This document shows positions 1 through 7,510 of a DNA stretch of 13,138 nt, piece by piece. A model generated the notes under the pieces. That model saw only the letters and a list, made by a program, of their open reading frames with translations. It was not told where the DNA came from and did no database searches. Source of the DNA: DASUGM01 sp036274055 (GTDB lineage Bacteria > Acidobacteriota > Vicinamibacteria > Vicinamibacterales > SCN-69-37); contig DASUGM010000008.1 of assembly GCA_036274055.1 (NCBI GenBank), positions 1 through 13,138 of the forward strand. The letters run 5' to 3'. The position numbers were made by a program, and so were the translations under genes. Position 1 is the stretch's first letter; each line of letters starts with the position of its first letter.

Positions 1-656
1 AACTCCTCGGCGAGTGTCTTCGCGGCTAGAACGTCGTCACCACTCCAGGCGTCCTCGAACATCAAGACCCTGCCGGTCACGGATGCTTCGTCAGTTGGGC
101 CTTCAGCGGTCGGTAGATCGAGCACCGGGCGCGCCCGGGCCAACAGCGATCGTGCCAGATCGTGGTCGCCAGCCGCCGCGGATCGGGCCGCCGCCTTCAC
201 GAGGACGAACGGACTGTTCGGCCGGAGCGCGACCAGGCGCTCGACGATCGGCCTGACGCGAGCGGCACGGTCGTCTCCGATTTGAAGCAGCGGCAACAGC
301 ACAGTCACATCGTCGGGCCGCAGCAGACGTAGGGCTTCGAGCGCTGTGACGGCCGCCTGTCGGTGTCGATCGTTCGTAGGTAAATCGGGCGCGCGCGCCA
401 TCTCGATTGCCGCTGCCTCAGCTGCAACACGGTAGCGCTCTTCAACCGTCAATAGTTGAGCTGCGTCGCGGGCCGCAAGCAGATGAGCGTCGATCTCGGC
501 CGACCGAAACTCGCTCGGGACTGGCGCATGAAGTCGCTGTTCCCAGATCGCACGCGCCAGGGCGACGTGCGCCATCCCAAAGTCGGGATCAAGCCGAATC
601 GTTTCCTGAAGCAGCCGGCTCTTGGGACGCCTTGGCGCGATCGCACGACCGCCCAT
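1..656 (-). CDS. Partial TPR-repeat protein, possibly N-truncated, running off the left edge
   Basis: An uninterrupted minus-strand frame of 218 codons enters from the window edge, so the C-terminus is not seen. It opens with MGGRAIAPRRPKSRLLQE, then IRLDPDFGMAHVALARA, a classic tetratricopeptide helix pair. A further helical stretch (HLLAARDAAQLLTVEERYR) resembles the 'LRDRLSERER' segment of TPR domains fused to bacterial Ser/Thr kinases or winged-helix regulators. More TPR-like helices follow (LRPNSPFVLVKAAARSAAAGD). Such TPR domains usually follow a kinase or DNA-binding domain and a membrane helix. Here an in-frame TGA lies five codons before the only ATG and the neighbouring gene ends 51 nt upstream, so there is no room for them. 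It is either a short stand-alone TPR scaffold or a 5'-truncated remnant. The frame is well supported by protein-like composition; the start at 656 is less certain. Confidence 0.7.
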   Translation of the reverse strand, partial: MGGRAIAPRRPKSRLLQETIRLDPDFGMAHVALARAIWEQRLHAPVPSEFRSAEIDAHLLAARDAAQLLTVEERYRVAAEAAAIEMARAPDLPTNDRHRQAAVTALEALRLLRPDDVTVLLPLLQIGDDRAARVRPIVERLVALRPNSPFVLVKAAARSAAAGDHDLARSLLARARPVLDLPTAEGPTDEASVTGRVLMFEDAWSGDDVLAAKTLAEE

Positions 657-666
657 GCCCTGCCAT

Positions 667-696
667 GGTCAGATCACCCGATCGCCCATCACCCAT
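667..696 (-). repeat. Short 7/8-nt phased repeat tract
   Basis: Read on the minus strand from 696, the spacer contains the units ATGGGTG, ATGGGCG, ATCGGGTG and ATCTGACC, each beginning AT and 7-8 nt long. It fills most of the 51-nt gap between the secreted-protein stop and the start of the truncated TPR gene. It is short and degenerate. It is listed because two larger octad arrays of the same style occur at 10219-10368 and at 13053 onward. Confidence 0.4.
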
Positions 697-707
697 GCCT
701 TCGGCTG

Positions 708-1334
708 TCACTTCCCGCGCAAGAACGCCGCCGCCTGATCGATCGCCTGTTTCAGCGCCGTGAGATCCGCCAGCTCGAACGGCGTGACCACCGGATCGAT
801 GAGTCCGGTGAAAATGAACCCGCGCTGGAAGCGCAACGATTCGCGAATCTCGATGCGCAGGCCGTCGATGCTCTGGAACGACAGCGCGGTCATCTTCTGC
901 TCGCTGCCCGCTGACCAGGTTTTCACGAGGTCGACCATCGATCCCAGCGCGTGGGCGAAGCCCTCGATTTCCTCGGCGTCGATGTAGCTGCTGCGCTCAG
1001 GATTGCCGGCGCGCTGAGTGTCCTGCACCTGCAGGCGCAGCCCGCGCACCAGCTGCTGTGAAGGGCCGACGCGGACGAGGACGGCGTCGATGCGCACGCT
1101 CGGGCCGAAGCGGAAGTCGATCTGGTGAAAATCCGCGACGATCAACGCGTTGGGCGTCGTCAGCGCGAACTCGAGCTTCGTCCGCACGTCCGGCATGACG
1201 ATCAGGCCGGGCGCGACTTGCGGTGGGCGCTGCGGTGTGCGCGCCTGGGCGATGACGGCGATTGGCTGTGACGCGGCGAAGACGGTGATGGCGACGGCAA
1301 GCAGACGGAGCGAGCGGAGCGGGACGGTGCGCAT
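708..1334 (-). CDS. Secreted protein of unknown function (208 aa)
   Basis: I do not recognise a named family. Residues 1-30 form a Sec-type signal peptide: basic MRTVPLRSLR, then a hydrophobic core LLAVAITVFA, then a polar end near VIAQA. The mature part is about 178 aa and looks like a mixed beta/alpha domain with alternating hydrophobics (VRIDAVLVRV, GLRLQVQDTQ), an acidic segment SYIDAEEIEGF at about 117-126, and a C-terminal helix ALKQAIDQAAAFLRGK. There is no Cys pair, membrane anchor or recognisable catalytic motif. I chose the ATG at 1334 over a TTG at 1361 because GGAG sits six nt before it and the signal peptide starts cleanly there. A TAGAAT hexamer 37 nt upstream is a plausible -10, giving an ordinary leader of about 30 nt. 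The product probably works in the periplasm. Confidence 0.8.
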   Translation of the reverse strand: MRTVPLRSLRLLAVAITVFAASQPIAVIAQARTPQRPPQVAPGLIVMPDVRTKLEFALTTPNALIVADFHQIDFRFGPSVRIDAVLVRVGPSQQLVRGLRLQVQDTQRAGNPERSSYIDAEEIEGFAHALGSMVDLVKTWSAGSEQKMTALSFQSIDGLRIEIRESLRFQRGFIFTGLIDPVVTPFELADLTALKQAIDQAAAFLRGK

Positions 1335-1340
1335 GGAGAT

Positions 1341-1344
1341 CTCC
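1341..1344 (-). promoter_or_regulatory. Shine-Dalgarno GGAG for the secreted protein
   Basis: Minus strand GGAG, six nt before the ATG at 1334, inside the 10-nt perfect palindrome GGAGATCTCC. It decides the start against the upstream TTG. It is one of only two good SD sequences in the window. Confidence 0.6.
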
Positions 1345-1371
1345 GATGCGGCCGCTGGCAACGGCCCAGCG

Positions 1372-1377
1372 ATTCTA
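1372..1377 (-). promoter_or_regulatory. Putative -10 element TAGAAT
   Basis: Minus strand CTAGAATC, identical over 8 nt to the element before the amidase start (3208-3213). Here it lies 37 nt before the ATG, compatible with a leader of about 30 nt carrying an SD. I see no good -35 at 17 nt spacing. Confidence 0.45.
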
Positions 1378-1437
1378 GCGCAGCGGGCGGCCCGGCCGTG
1401 CGCACGCGCCGGCGTACGTCAATTCAAGATGCGACCC

Positions 1438-3201
1438 CTAAGAACTGACCTGAAAAAGGGACGGTTGCTTCTCGTAGTACCGCCCCACGTCTTCGTAGGC
1501 TTTGGCGAGCGCCAGCAGGTCGCCTTCGCGATACAGCTGGCCGGAGAACATCACGGCCGTCGGCGTGCCATCGGCGGCGAAGCCGTTCGGCACCGCGATC
1601 GACGGATGTCCGGTCAGGCTCATGACCGGATTCAAGCTCGACACCGAGCTCAACGTCAGCGCCGTGAACATCACGACGTCCACGTTGGCGAGCCGCCGCG
1701 CGACGTCCTGCATGATCACGGCGCGCCGGCGATTGGCCTGCAGATAATCGGCGGCGGTGACCAGCGCGCAGGCGCGCAAATACCGGCCGGTGCGCACGCT
1801 GACGCCTTTGTACAAACCAGCGGCGACCAGAGATTCGAACGCCGCGGCACGCTCGGTGTATTCGATGAAGTAGCTGAGATCGCCGCTCGGGAACGCGTCG
1901 AGTTCGACCAGCGTGCAGCCGAGCTGCTTCAACGTCGCCATCACCCGCTCGTTGTTGGCGCGCTGCTCGACGTTGTTGCCTGCCGCGAGCATCGCCGGGA
2001 CGTAGCCGACGCGCTTCGGGTAGCGGCCCTTCGTGGCATCGAACGTCACCGGAATGTTGTCGGGCACGGCCAGATCGAGGTTGTCAGGCCCGGCGATCGC
2101 ATGCAGGACGATGGCGCAGTCCTGGACGGTGCGGCACATCGGCCCGATCTTGTCGAGCGAACTGCCGGCGGTCATGACACCGTGGCGGCTGACGCGGCCG
2201 AATGTCGGCCGAATGCCAACGATGCCGCACCGCGCGGCCGGGAAGAGGATCGATCCGCCGGTGTCCGAGCCGATCGAGAACGCGACCAGCGCGGCGCCCA
2301 TCGCCGACGCCGGTCCCGCCGACGATCCGCTCGAACCCTGCTGAAGATTCCACGGGTTGTTGGTCCGGCCGCCGGCCCATTGATCGCCGAACGCCAGTTC
2401 GCCGGTCGTGAGCTTGGCGACCAGCACCGCACCGGCGTCACGCAGCCGCGCGACCACCGTCGCGTCGTCGTCGAACGTTTGCGCTTCGAGCGGCTTCGCG
2501 CCCCACCGGGTTGGATAGCCCTTCGCCGCGATGATGTCCTTCACGCCGTACGGAATGCCATGCAGCACGCCGCGGTACCTGCCGGCGGCGGTTTCCTTGT
2601 CGGCGGCGGCGGCCTCGGCGAGCGCGCGGGTTTCCGTAAGCTCGGCGACACAGTTGAGCTGCGGGTTGTAACGCTTCAGCCGGGACAAGTACATCGTCGT
2701 CAATTCGGTCGAGGTGATCTGGCGCGTACGGACCAGGTGCGCCAGATGTGTCACCGGCCAGAACGCGAGTGACTCCACGCGAGACACCGAGGCATCACCC
2801 CGAGACGCAGCGGCATCACGCAGGGACGTTGAGGGCGCGGAGACGCGGAGGCTCGGAGGGACTGGATCCAGCCTGAGCAATGAGGTCGTCGGTGGCGCCG
2901 GAATCTTCACCCCGTGCGGGCGCGGATCGAAATGAATCGGCAGGGGAGAGGCGTTCGTCAGCGTCTTCTTGTCGATGCCCTCGGCGCCGCGGGCCAGGCT
3001 CGAGAGAGACGACGTCAGGTCGGCGGCCTCGGCATCGGTGAGTTCGGTGCCGGCGAGTTTTGCCGCCTCGCGCACCATCTCGACGGTGACCACCTTCGTG
3101 CCCGGCTGCATTTGTGCCCAGAGCACCCCTGGCAGCAGGGTGGACGCGACGCCAGTGGATGCAAAGGCGGCGAGAAAGGCGCGCCGGTCAGGAGTGGGCA
3201 T
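1438..3201 (-). CDS. Tat-exported amidase-signature family hydrolase
   Basis: This 587-aa protein hydrolyses C-N bonds of an amide substrate that cannot be predicted. The N-terminus PDRRAFLAAFASTG, with a hydrophobic stretch ending at LWAQ (about 30), looks like a Tat signal. Residues 31-110 are a charged N-terminal segment, 111-145 a low-complexity linker, and 146-580 the amidase core. The Ser-cisSer-Lys triad is visible: Lys221 in GIPYGVKDI, cis-Ser293 in QGSSGSSAG and nucleophile Ser317 in GSDTGGSI, with the family's usual 24-residue Ser-Ser spacing. NNPWNL before the cis-Ser motif and PAARCGIVGIRPTFGRVS after it are also typical. It therefore looks active. The linker is encoded by repeat-like DNA (2780-2870). 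It is divergent from the haloperoxidase-like gene. The start follows a TAGAAT box by only six nt with no SD, implying a leaderless mRNA. Confidence 0.93.
   Translation of the reverse strand: MPTPDRRAFLAAFASTGVASTLLPGVLWAQMQPGTKVVTVEMVREAAKLAGTELTDAEAADLTSSLSSLARGAEGIDKKTLTNASPLPIHFDPRPHGVKIPAPPTTSLLRLDPVPPSLRVSAPSTSLRDAAASRGDASVSRVESLAFWPVTHLAHLVRTRQITSTELTTMYLSRLKRYNPQLNCVAELTETRALAEAAAADKETAAGRYRGVLHGIPYGVKDIIAAKGYPTRWGAKPLEAQTFDDDATVVARLRDAGAVLVAKLTTGELAFGDQWAGGRTNNPWNLQQGSSGSSAGPASAMGAALVAFSIGSDTGGSILFPAARCGIVGIRPTFGRVSRHGVMTAGSSLDKIGPMCRTVQDCAIVLHAIAGPDNLDLAVPDNIPVTFDATKGRYPKRVGYVPAMLAAGNNVEQRANNERVMATLKQLGCTLVELDAFPSGDLSYFIEYTERAAAFESLVAAGLYKGVSVRTGRYLRACALVTAADYLQANRRRAVIMQDVARRLANVDVVMFTALTLSSVSSLNPVMSLTGHPSIAVPNGFAADGTPTAVMFSGQLYREGDLLALAKAYEDVGRYYEKQPSLFQVSS
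2780..2821. repeat. Two tandem copies of a 21-bp unit inside the amidase gene
   Basis: Copies at 2780-2800 and 2801-2821 share CGAGAC at the start and GGCATCAC near the end, differing at a few positions. Together with the adjoining G/C-rich stretch up to about 2870 they encode the linker containing LRVSAPSTSLRDAAASRGDA. Because 21 is a multiple of three, copy number can change without breaking the frame. Confidence 0.6.
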
Positions 3202-3207
3202 GCGCGG

Positions 3208-3213
3208 ATTCTA
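3208..3213 (-). promoter_or_regulatory. Putative -10 element TAGAAT, leaderless start of the amidase
   Basis: Minus strand GGCTAGAATCCGCGC runs directly into the ATG at 3201, leaving six nt between the hexamer and the start codon. With a transcription start 6-8 nt after the -10, the mRNA would begin at or beside the AUG. No SD is present. Confidence 0.55.
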
Positions 3214-3322
3214 GCCGACCGGTCCGCTCGTGACGGCAGAGAAACCTCATGGAATCCCAAGCCAAACCTCAAGACGTCCGGACCGCCGCCCGTTCAGACT
3301 CCCGGCACTCGAAATCTTCAAC

Positions 3323-3327
3323 GGAGG
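3323..3327 (+). promoter_or_regulatory. Shine-Dalgarno GGAGG for the haloperoxidase-like gene
   Basis: GGAGG six nt before the ATG at 3334. It is the strongest SD in the window. It fixes the start immediately before the signal peptide, although the frame stays open far upstream. Confidence 0.75.
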
Positions 3328-3333
3328 TACGTC

Positions 3334-4560
3334 ATGAACGCTCGGATTGCATTCAGCAGACTCCTGGTCGCGACGCTGACGCTGGTGGCACCGGCCGCCG
3401 CGTACGCAGACGTCGTCACCACATGGAATACAACCATCATGGCCTGCACCACCGCTGGCCGGCCAGGGGCGCCGGGTCTAGTCGACGTCGCGCTCGCGCA
3501 CGGCGCGATGCATGACGCGGTGCAGGCGATTCAGGGCCGCTTCGAGGCCTATCGTTATCGGAATCCGGCGCAATTCGGTATCGGTTCGGTCAACGCGGCT
3601 GCGGCGGCCGCTGCGTACGGCGTGCTCTCGGGGTTGTATGGCGCGGGGCATGCCTGCCTGGCCGGCGTGCCGCTGCCGTCGACGACCTACGGGATGGATC
3701 CCGGCCTTAATGCCGGGACGGCGGCCGCGCAGGCGTTTCTGCAGATTCAGCGGCCGAGCTTCACGACGCCGGAAGATCCCTACCTCGGGGGCAACGGTCC
3801 AGGCGAATGGCGCATCACGCCGGGAGTCGCGGCCGCGGCCAACATCTATATGGGGTTGTCGAAGCCGTTCACGCTGATGACTGCGCGGCAGTTCCGCCCG
3901 GAGCCCCCGCCGCCAATGACGAGCGAGCACTATCGCCGCGACTACGACGAAGTCCGGCTGCTCGGACGACTCACGAACAGCACCCGCACGGCGGCGCAGA
4001 CCGACCTGGCGCGCTTCTGGGGCAACATCGGCGCGCAGCTGTTCGAAGGGGTGCGCAGCGCCGCGCTCGCGAATGTGTCCAACGTCGGCGACAGCGCCCG
4101 GCTCTTCGCGCTCGCCGCCTACGCGGCTGCGGACTCGCAGTTTTCGGTCTACGAGACGAAATACTTCTATCGCTTCTGGCGCCCGTACACGGCGATCCGG
4201 TTCGCCGACACGGACGGCAATCCCAACACCGACGTCGACGCCACCTGGCTGCCGTTCCTGCAGACCCCGGCGTATCCTGACCATAGCTCCGGCGCCAACT
4301 GCCTGACCGCTGCGGTCACCACCGTGTTGCAGCAGTTCTTCGACCGCGACGATGTGACGTTCACGGTGTCGAGTCCAGTGGCGGGACTGCTGACCAACCC
4401 CCGCGCCTACACCAAGCTGTCGGACGTACAGAAGGACATGGTCGAGGTGCGCATTTACCAGGGCATTCACTTCCGGTTTGCCGACGAAGACGGCCGCCAG
4501 CAGGGCGTGCGCATCGGCCACTGGACGTTTCAGAAGTTCCTGCGTCCGCTGCGCAAATAA
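3334..4560 (+). CDS. Exported vanadium-dependent haloperoxidase / PAP2-superfamily protein with altered active site
   Basis: A 408-aa exported protein. MNARIAFSRLLVATLTLVAP and the AYA end (to about 25) form a Sec signal peptide. The fold is that of vanadate haloperoxidases and PAP2 acid phosphatases, which share a phosphate/vanadate pocket. Visible pocket residues are Lys276 and Arg283 (KYFYRFWRP), Ser319-Gly320 in YPDHSSGAN, and Arg373 with His379 in RIYQGIHFRF. Lys-Arg and Arg-His spacings equal those of fungal chloroperoxidase. The distal histidine of the usual PSGH motif is replaced: SSGAN has Ala321 followed by Asn322. Vanadate or phosphate binding therefore looks preserved, while classical halide oxidation is doubtful. 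The substrate is unknown. The open frame extends upstream to about 2914, but GGAGG and the signal peptide support 3334. A small membrane-protein gene follows 29 nt later, before a shared terminator. Confidence 0.88.
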   Translation: MNARIAFSRLLVATLTLVAPAAAYADVVTTWNTTIMACTTAGRPGAPGLVDVALAHGAMHDAVQAIQGRFEAYRYRNPAQFGIGSVNAAAAAAAYGVLSGLYGAGHACLAGVPLPSTTYGMDPGLNAGTAAAQAFLQIQRPSFTTPEDPYLGGNGPGEWRITPGVAAAANIYMGLSKPFTLMTARQFRPEPPPPMTSEHYRRDYDEVRLLGRLTNSTRTAAQTDLARFWGNIGAQLFEGVRSAALANVSNVGDSARLFALAAYAAADSQFSVYETKYFYRFWRPYTAIRFADTDGNPNTDVDATWLPFLQTPAYPDHSSGANCLTAAVTTVLQQFFDRDDVTFTVSSPVAGLLTNPRAYTKLSDVQKDMVEVRIYQGIHFRFADEDGRQQGVRIGHWTFQKFLRPLRK

Positions 4561-4575
4561 ACGACACGCGTCGGG

Positions 4576-4581
4576 TAGTCT
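4576..4581 (+). promoter_or_regulatory. Putative -10 element TAGTCT before the small membrane protein
   Basis: TAGTCT ends eight nt before the ATG at 4590, and no SD lies between. It would give this gene its own leaderless transcript in addition to readthrough from the haloperoxidase-like gene. It is the weakest match of the five. Confidence 0.35.
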
Positions 4582-4589
4582 TAGCGGCG

Positions 4590-4808
4590 ATGTCGCTCGA
4601 GCCGGGGCCGTTGTTTCTGTCGATCGTCTTCGGCCTGATCGGATCGGCGCTGCTGCTCTACGGTAAGAAGCAGCAGCGCATCCCCCAGATGATCGCGGGG
4701 CTGCTGTTCATCGTCTTCCCGTATTTCACCGAGACGACGACGTCGATGTCGCTCGTCGGCCTCGCGGTCGGCGCCGGATTGTGGTGGTCGCTGCGCGCCG
4801 GCTGGTAA
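4590..4808 (+). CDS. Small membrane protein with two or three hydrophobic segments
   Basis: A 72-aa protein. Hydrophobic segments lie at about 8-24 (LFLSIVFGLIGSALLLY), 33-45 (MIAGLLFIVFPYF) and 52-68 (MSLVGLAVGAGLWWSL), separated by a basic loop GKKQQR and a short TETTTS turn. The layout, with YGKKQ after helix 1 and FPYF ending helix 2, matches a widespread family of tiny inner-membrane proteins often labelled 'amino acid transport protein' in databases. I know of no direct functional evidence for that label and do not endorse it. The gene starts 29 nt after the haloperoxidase-like stop and ends just before a strong terminator, so it may be co-expressed with that gene. The start is ATG without an SD, after a TAGTCT box. 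Confidence 0.75.
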   Translation: MSLEPGPLFLSIVFGLIGSALLLYGKKQQRIPQMIAGLLFIVFPYFTETTTSMSLVGLAVGAGLWWSLRAGW

Positions 4809-4823
4809 CACACTTCCCGCAAA

Positions 4824-4861
4824 CGCCGGCTCGGAAGCATGCTTCCGAGCCGGCGCTTTTT
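4824..4861 (+). terminator. Strong intrinsic terminator
   Basis: The segment 4824-4855 is a perfect 32-nt palindrome (16-nt half-sites, about 13-14 bp usable stem, centre GCATGC), followed by TTTTT at 4857-4861. It closes the haloperoxidase-like and small-membrane-protein unit and insulates kinase 1, whose putative -10 begins 22 nt after the T-run. On the opposite strand the tail is only TTT, so it should work best on plus-strand transcripts. Confidence 0.88.
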
Positions 4862-4882
4862 GCGTTCCGCTGTCCGGAACCA

Positions 4883-4888
4883 TACACT
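4883..4888 (+). promoter_or_regulatory. Putative -10 element TACACT of kinase 1
   Basis: TACACT ends nine nt before the ATG at 4898, with no SD in between. A weak TTGCGT at 4860-4865 lies 17 nt upstream, partly overlapping the terminator T-run. Confidence 0.5.
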
Positions 4889-4897
4889 TCGTCTCAC

Positions 4898-7510
4898 ATG
4901 TCCCTCCCCGGCGGCACACGTCTCGGCGCGTACGAAATCATCGAAAAACTCGGTTCCGGCGGACAAGGCGAGGTCTATAGAGCTCGCGATGCCAAGCTCA
5001 ATCGCGAGGTTGCGATCAAAGTCCTGCCCGAAGCGCTGGCAAAGGATCCGGCGGCGCTGGCGCGCTTCGAGAAAGAGGCGCATGCGATCGCGGCCTTGTC
5101 CCACCCGAACATCCTCGCGATTCACGACTTCGCGCGCGACGGCGAGGTTGCATATGCGGTCACCGAGCTGCTCGAAGGCGAGACGTTGCGCGCGCGCATG
5201 GGCGACCATGCGATGCCGGTGCGCAAGGCCGTCGACTTCGGCGTCCACATCGTGCGCGGCATCGCCGCGGCGCACGAGCGCGGCATCGTCCACCGCGATC
5301 TGAAGCCGGAGAACATCTTCATCACCAGGGATGGCGTGGTGAAGATCCTCGATTTTGGCCTCGCCAAGGCGACCGGGCTGTTTTCGTCCGGCGCGGCCGC
5401 GGGCGACGGAGGGCAGGGCGGCGAAACCCGGATCGCCGACACCGCCGTGGGTACCGTGCTCGGCACCGTCGGCTACATGTCGCCGGAGCAGGTACGCGGC
5501 CTGCCCCTCGATCACCGCACCGACATTTTTTCGTTCGGCGCGATTCTCTACGAGATGCTGGCCGGCCGGCGCGCCTTCCGCGGCGACTCGCAGGTCGAGA
5601 CCATGAACGCGATCCTGAAGGAGGATCCGCCGGAGTTCGCTGAGATCAACCCGAACCTGCCGGGCGCGCTCGACCGGATCATCCGCCGCTGCCTCGAGAA
5701 GCTGCCGTCCGATCGTTTTCACTCGGCGCACGACCTCGCGATCTCGCTCGAGGCGCTGTCCGGCGCGTCGAACAACACCAGCGTCCAGGCCGCGGCTGCG
5801 GCGATCGCGCCGCCGCGCCGGAAGATCTCACCGGCGATGGCCGCGGTGGCGGTGCTCGCGGTTGGCGCCGCCGCGTTTCTGGCCGGCCGGATGCTGGCCG
5901 CTCCGGCGCCCATCAAGGCGCCGGAGTTCTTCCGCCTGACCTATCGCCGCGGGCCGATCTGGTACTCGCGGATGATGCCGGATGCCGCGACGTTCGTGTA
6001 CTCGGCGGCCTGGGACGGCAATCCGATCCAGATCTACACCGCGCGCGGCGACAGTCCGGACTCCGCGCCGCTGCCGTTCGTCCGCTCGGACATCGTCGCG
6101 ATCTCGTCGAAGGGCGAACTCGCGATCATCAGCAATCGGCGCGGCATTACCGGCTTCGCGCGGCCGGGCACGCTGGCGCGGGCGACGCTCTCGGCCGGAG
6201 CGTCTCGCGATGTGCTCGATCGGGTTCAGGACGCCGACTGGCTGCCGGACGGATCGAACCTGGTGGTGACGCACTACGTCGACAACAAGTTCAAGCTCGA
6301 GTTCCCGATCGGCAACGTCGTCTACGAAACCGCCGGCTGGATCACCGACCCGCGGGTCTCGCGCGACGGCAAGTCGGTCGCGTTTCTCGATCATCCGATC
6401 CTCGGTGACGACCGCGGCCACGCCGCGATACTCGACCCGTCGGGCAAGGTACGGAAGATTTCCGGCGACTGTGAAAGCACGCAGGGCCTGGCGTGGTCGC
6501 CATCGGGCGAGGAGATCTGGTTCAGCTGTTCCTCGAAAGGGCTGTCGCGCGGCCTCCAGGCGACGACCCCCGACGGGCGTGAGCGGACGGTGATGCGCGT
6601 GCCGGGCTCGGTGCAGCTCGGCGACATCGCCGCCGATGGCACGGTGTTGCTCGCACACGATTCGGGACGTCGCGGCGTCGTCGCGATGGCGCGCGGCGAG
6701 ACCCGCGAGCGCGACATCTCGTGGCTCGACTGGACCCAGCCGATCGCGCTCTCGGAGGACGGCACCACGCTGCTGATCACCGAAGAAGGCGAGGGCGGCG
6801 GCGCCGGTTACGCGGTGTATCTGCGCAAGCTCGACGGATCGCCCGCGGTGCGTCTCGGCAGCGGCGAAGCGATGTCGATCTCCGCCGACGGCAAGTGGGT
6901 GATCTCGCAAACGCTGAATCCCTCGCCCGCGCAGCTGATGTTGCTGCCGACCGGCGTCGGCACCGCGCGGCCGCTGACCAACGACGCGATCACGCACGAG
7001 GTCGCGCGCTTCCTGCCGGATGGCAAGCGGTTCATATTCAACGGCTTCGAGCCGGGCAAGCGATCGCGTACGTGGGTGCAGAGCGTCGAGGGCGGCGCAC
7101 CAACGCCGGTGACCCCGGAAGGCGTCACTGGATTGCTGGCGACACCTGATGGGACGCGGATCGTCGTGCGCGGCGCCGAGGGCGTGCGCATGCTGGTGCC
7201 GATCGACGGCAACGGCGCGCCTGAGACGATGAAATTCATCGAGCCGATTGAAGGCGTGTTGCGCTTCACGACCGACGATCACACCATGCTGGTGCGCCGG
7301 CCACCGGCGCCGGGCACGGGCGTCGTCGACATCGTCAAGGTCGATCTCCGCACCGGCGCGCGGACGCCGGTGCGCTCGATCGCCCCGCTGCGCGAGGCGC
7401 TCGGCAACGGCGGCGTCGGTCAGATCCTGATCACCGCCGACGGCGCCGTCTACGTGCAGGGCTACGGCGTCACCCAGTCGGATCTGTTTCTGGTGAAGGG
7501 ACTGAAGTAG
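4898..7510 (+). CDS. Transmembrane Ser/Thr kinase with PD40 beta-propeller (kinase 1)
   Basis: An 870-aa receptor-like kinase. The cytoplasmic kinase domain spans about 10-290: Gly loop GSGGQG (19-24), Lys41 in VAIK, Glu60, HRD 132-134 in HRDLKPEN, DFG 152-154 and SPE 195-197. All catalytic residues are present, and the Arg of HRD suggests activation-loop control. A membrane helix follows at about 312-333. The exterior part carries TolB/PD40-type propeller repeats near 447 (WLPDGSNLVV), 484 (RVSRDGKSVAF), 531 (AWSPSGEEIWF), 659 (SISADGKWVIS) and 702 (FLPDGKRFIF), presumably sensing an extracytoplasmic ligand. The activation segment is unusual: a Gly-rich stretch GAAAGDGGQGGE replaces the NSPTxTxQAT found in kinases 2 and 3. 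The start at 4898, not an in-frame start at 4781, follows from the N-terminus shared with its paralogs and from the terminator lying in the 4781 extension. Confidence 0.95.
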   Translation: MSLPGGTRLGAYEIIEKLGSGGQGEVYRARDAKLNREVAIKVLPEALAKDPAALARFEKEAHAIAALSHPNILAIHDFARDGEVAYAVTELLEGETLRARMGDHAMPVRKAVDFGVHIVRGIAAAHERGIVHRDLKPENIFITRDGVVKILDFGLAKATGLFSSGAAAGDGGQGGETRIADTAVGTVLGTVGYMSPEQVRGLPLDHRTDIFSFGAILYEMLAGRRAFRGDSQVETMNAILKEDPPEFAEINPNLPGALDRIIRRCLEKLPSDRFHSAHDLAISLEALSGASNNTSVQAAAAAIAPPRRKISPAMAAVAVLAVGAAAFLAGRMLAAPAPIKAPEFFRLTYRRGPIWYSRMMPDAATFVYSAAWDGNPIQIYTARGDSPDSAPLPFVRSDIVAISSKGELAIISNRRGITGFARPGTLARATLSAGASRDVLDRVQDADWLPDGSNLVVTHYVDNKFKLEFPIGNVVYETAGWITDPRVSRDGKSVAFLDHPILGDDRGHAAILDPSGKVRKISGDCESTQGLAWSPSGEEIWFSCSSKGLSRGLQATTPDGRERTVMRVPGSVQLGDIAADGTVLLAHDSGRRGVVAMARGETRERDISWLDWTQPIALSEDGTTLLITEEGEGGGAGYAVYLRKLDGSPAVRLGSGEAMSISADGKWVISQTLNPSPAQLMLLPTGVGTARPLTNDAITHEVARFLPDGKRFIFNGFEPGKRSRTWVQSVEGGAPTPVTPEGVTGLLATPDGTRIVVRGAEGVRMLVPIDGNGAPETMKFIEPIEGVLRFTTDDHTMLVRRPPAPGTGVVDIVKVDLRTGARTPVRSIAPLREALGNGGVGQILITADGAVYVQGYGVTQSDLFLVKGLK

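Noticed and set aside
1150..2772. Long plus-strand open frame (540 codons) opposite the amidase and secreted-protein genes
   Set aside because: Its protein is Arg/His-rich low-complexity sequence typical of an antisense shadow in GC-rich DNA, while the minus-strand amidase carries a full catalytic triad.
2914..3333. Upstream extension of the haloperoxidase-like frame
   Set aside because: It overlaps the divergent amidase and has no domain signal. GGAGG plus a signal peptide place the start at 3334.
4781..4897. N-terminal extension of kinase 1
   Set aside because: It would translate through the 3' end of the small membrane gene and the terminator. The paralogs show the true N-terminus at 4898.
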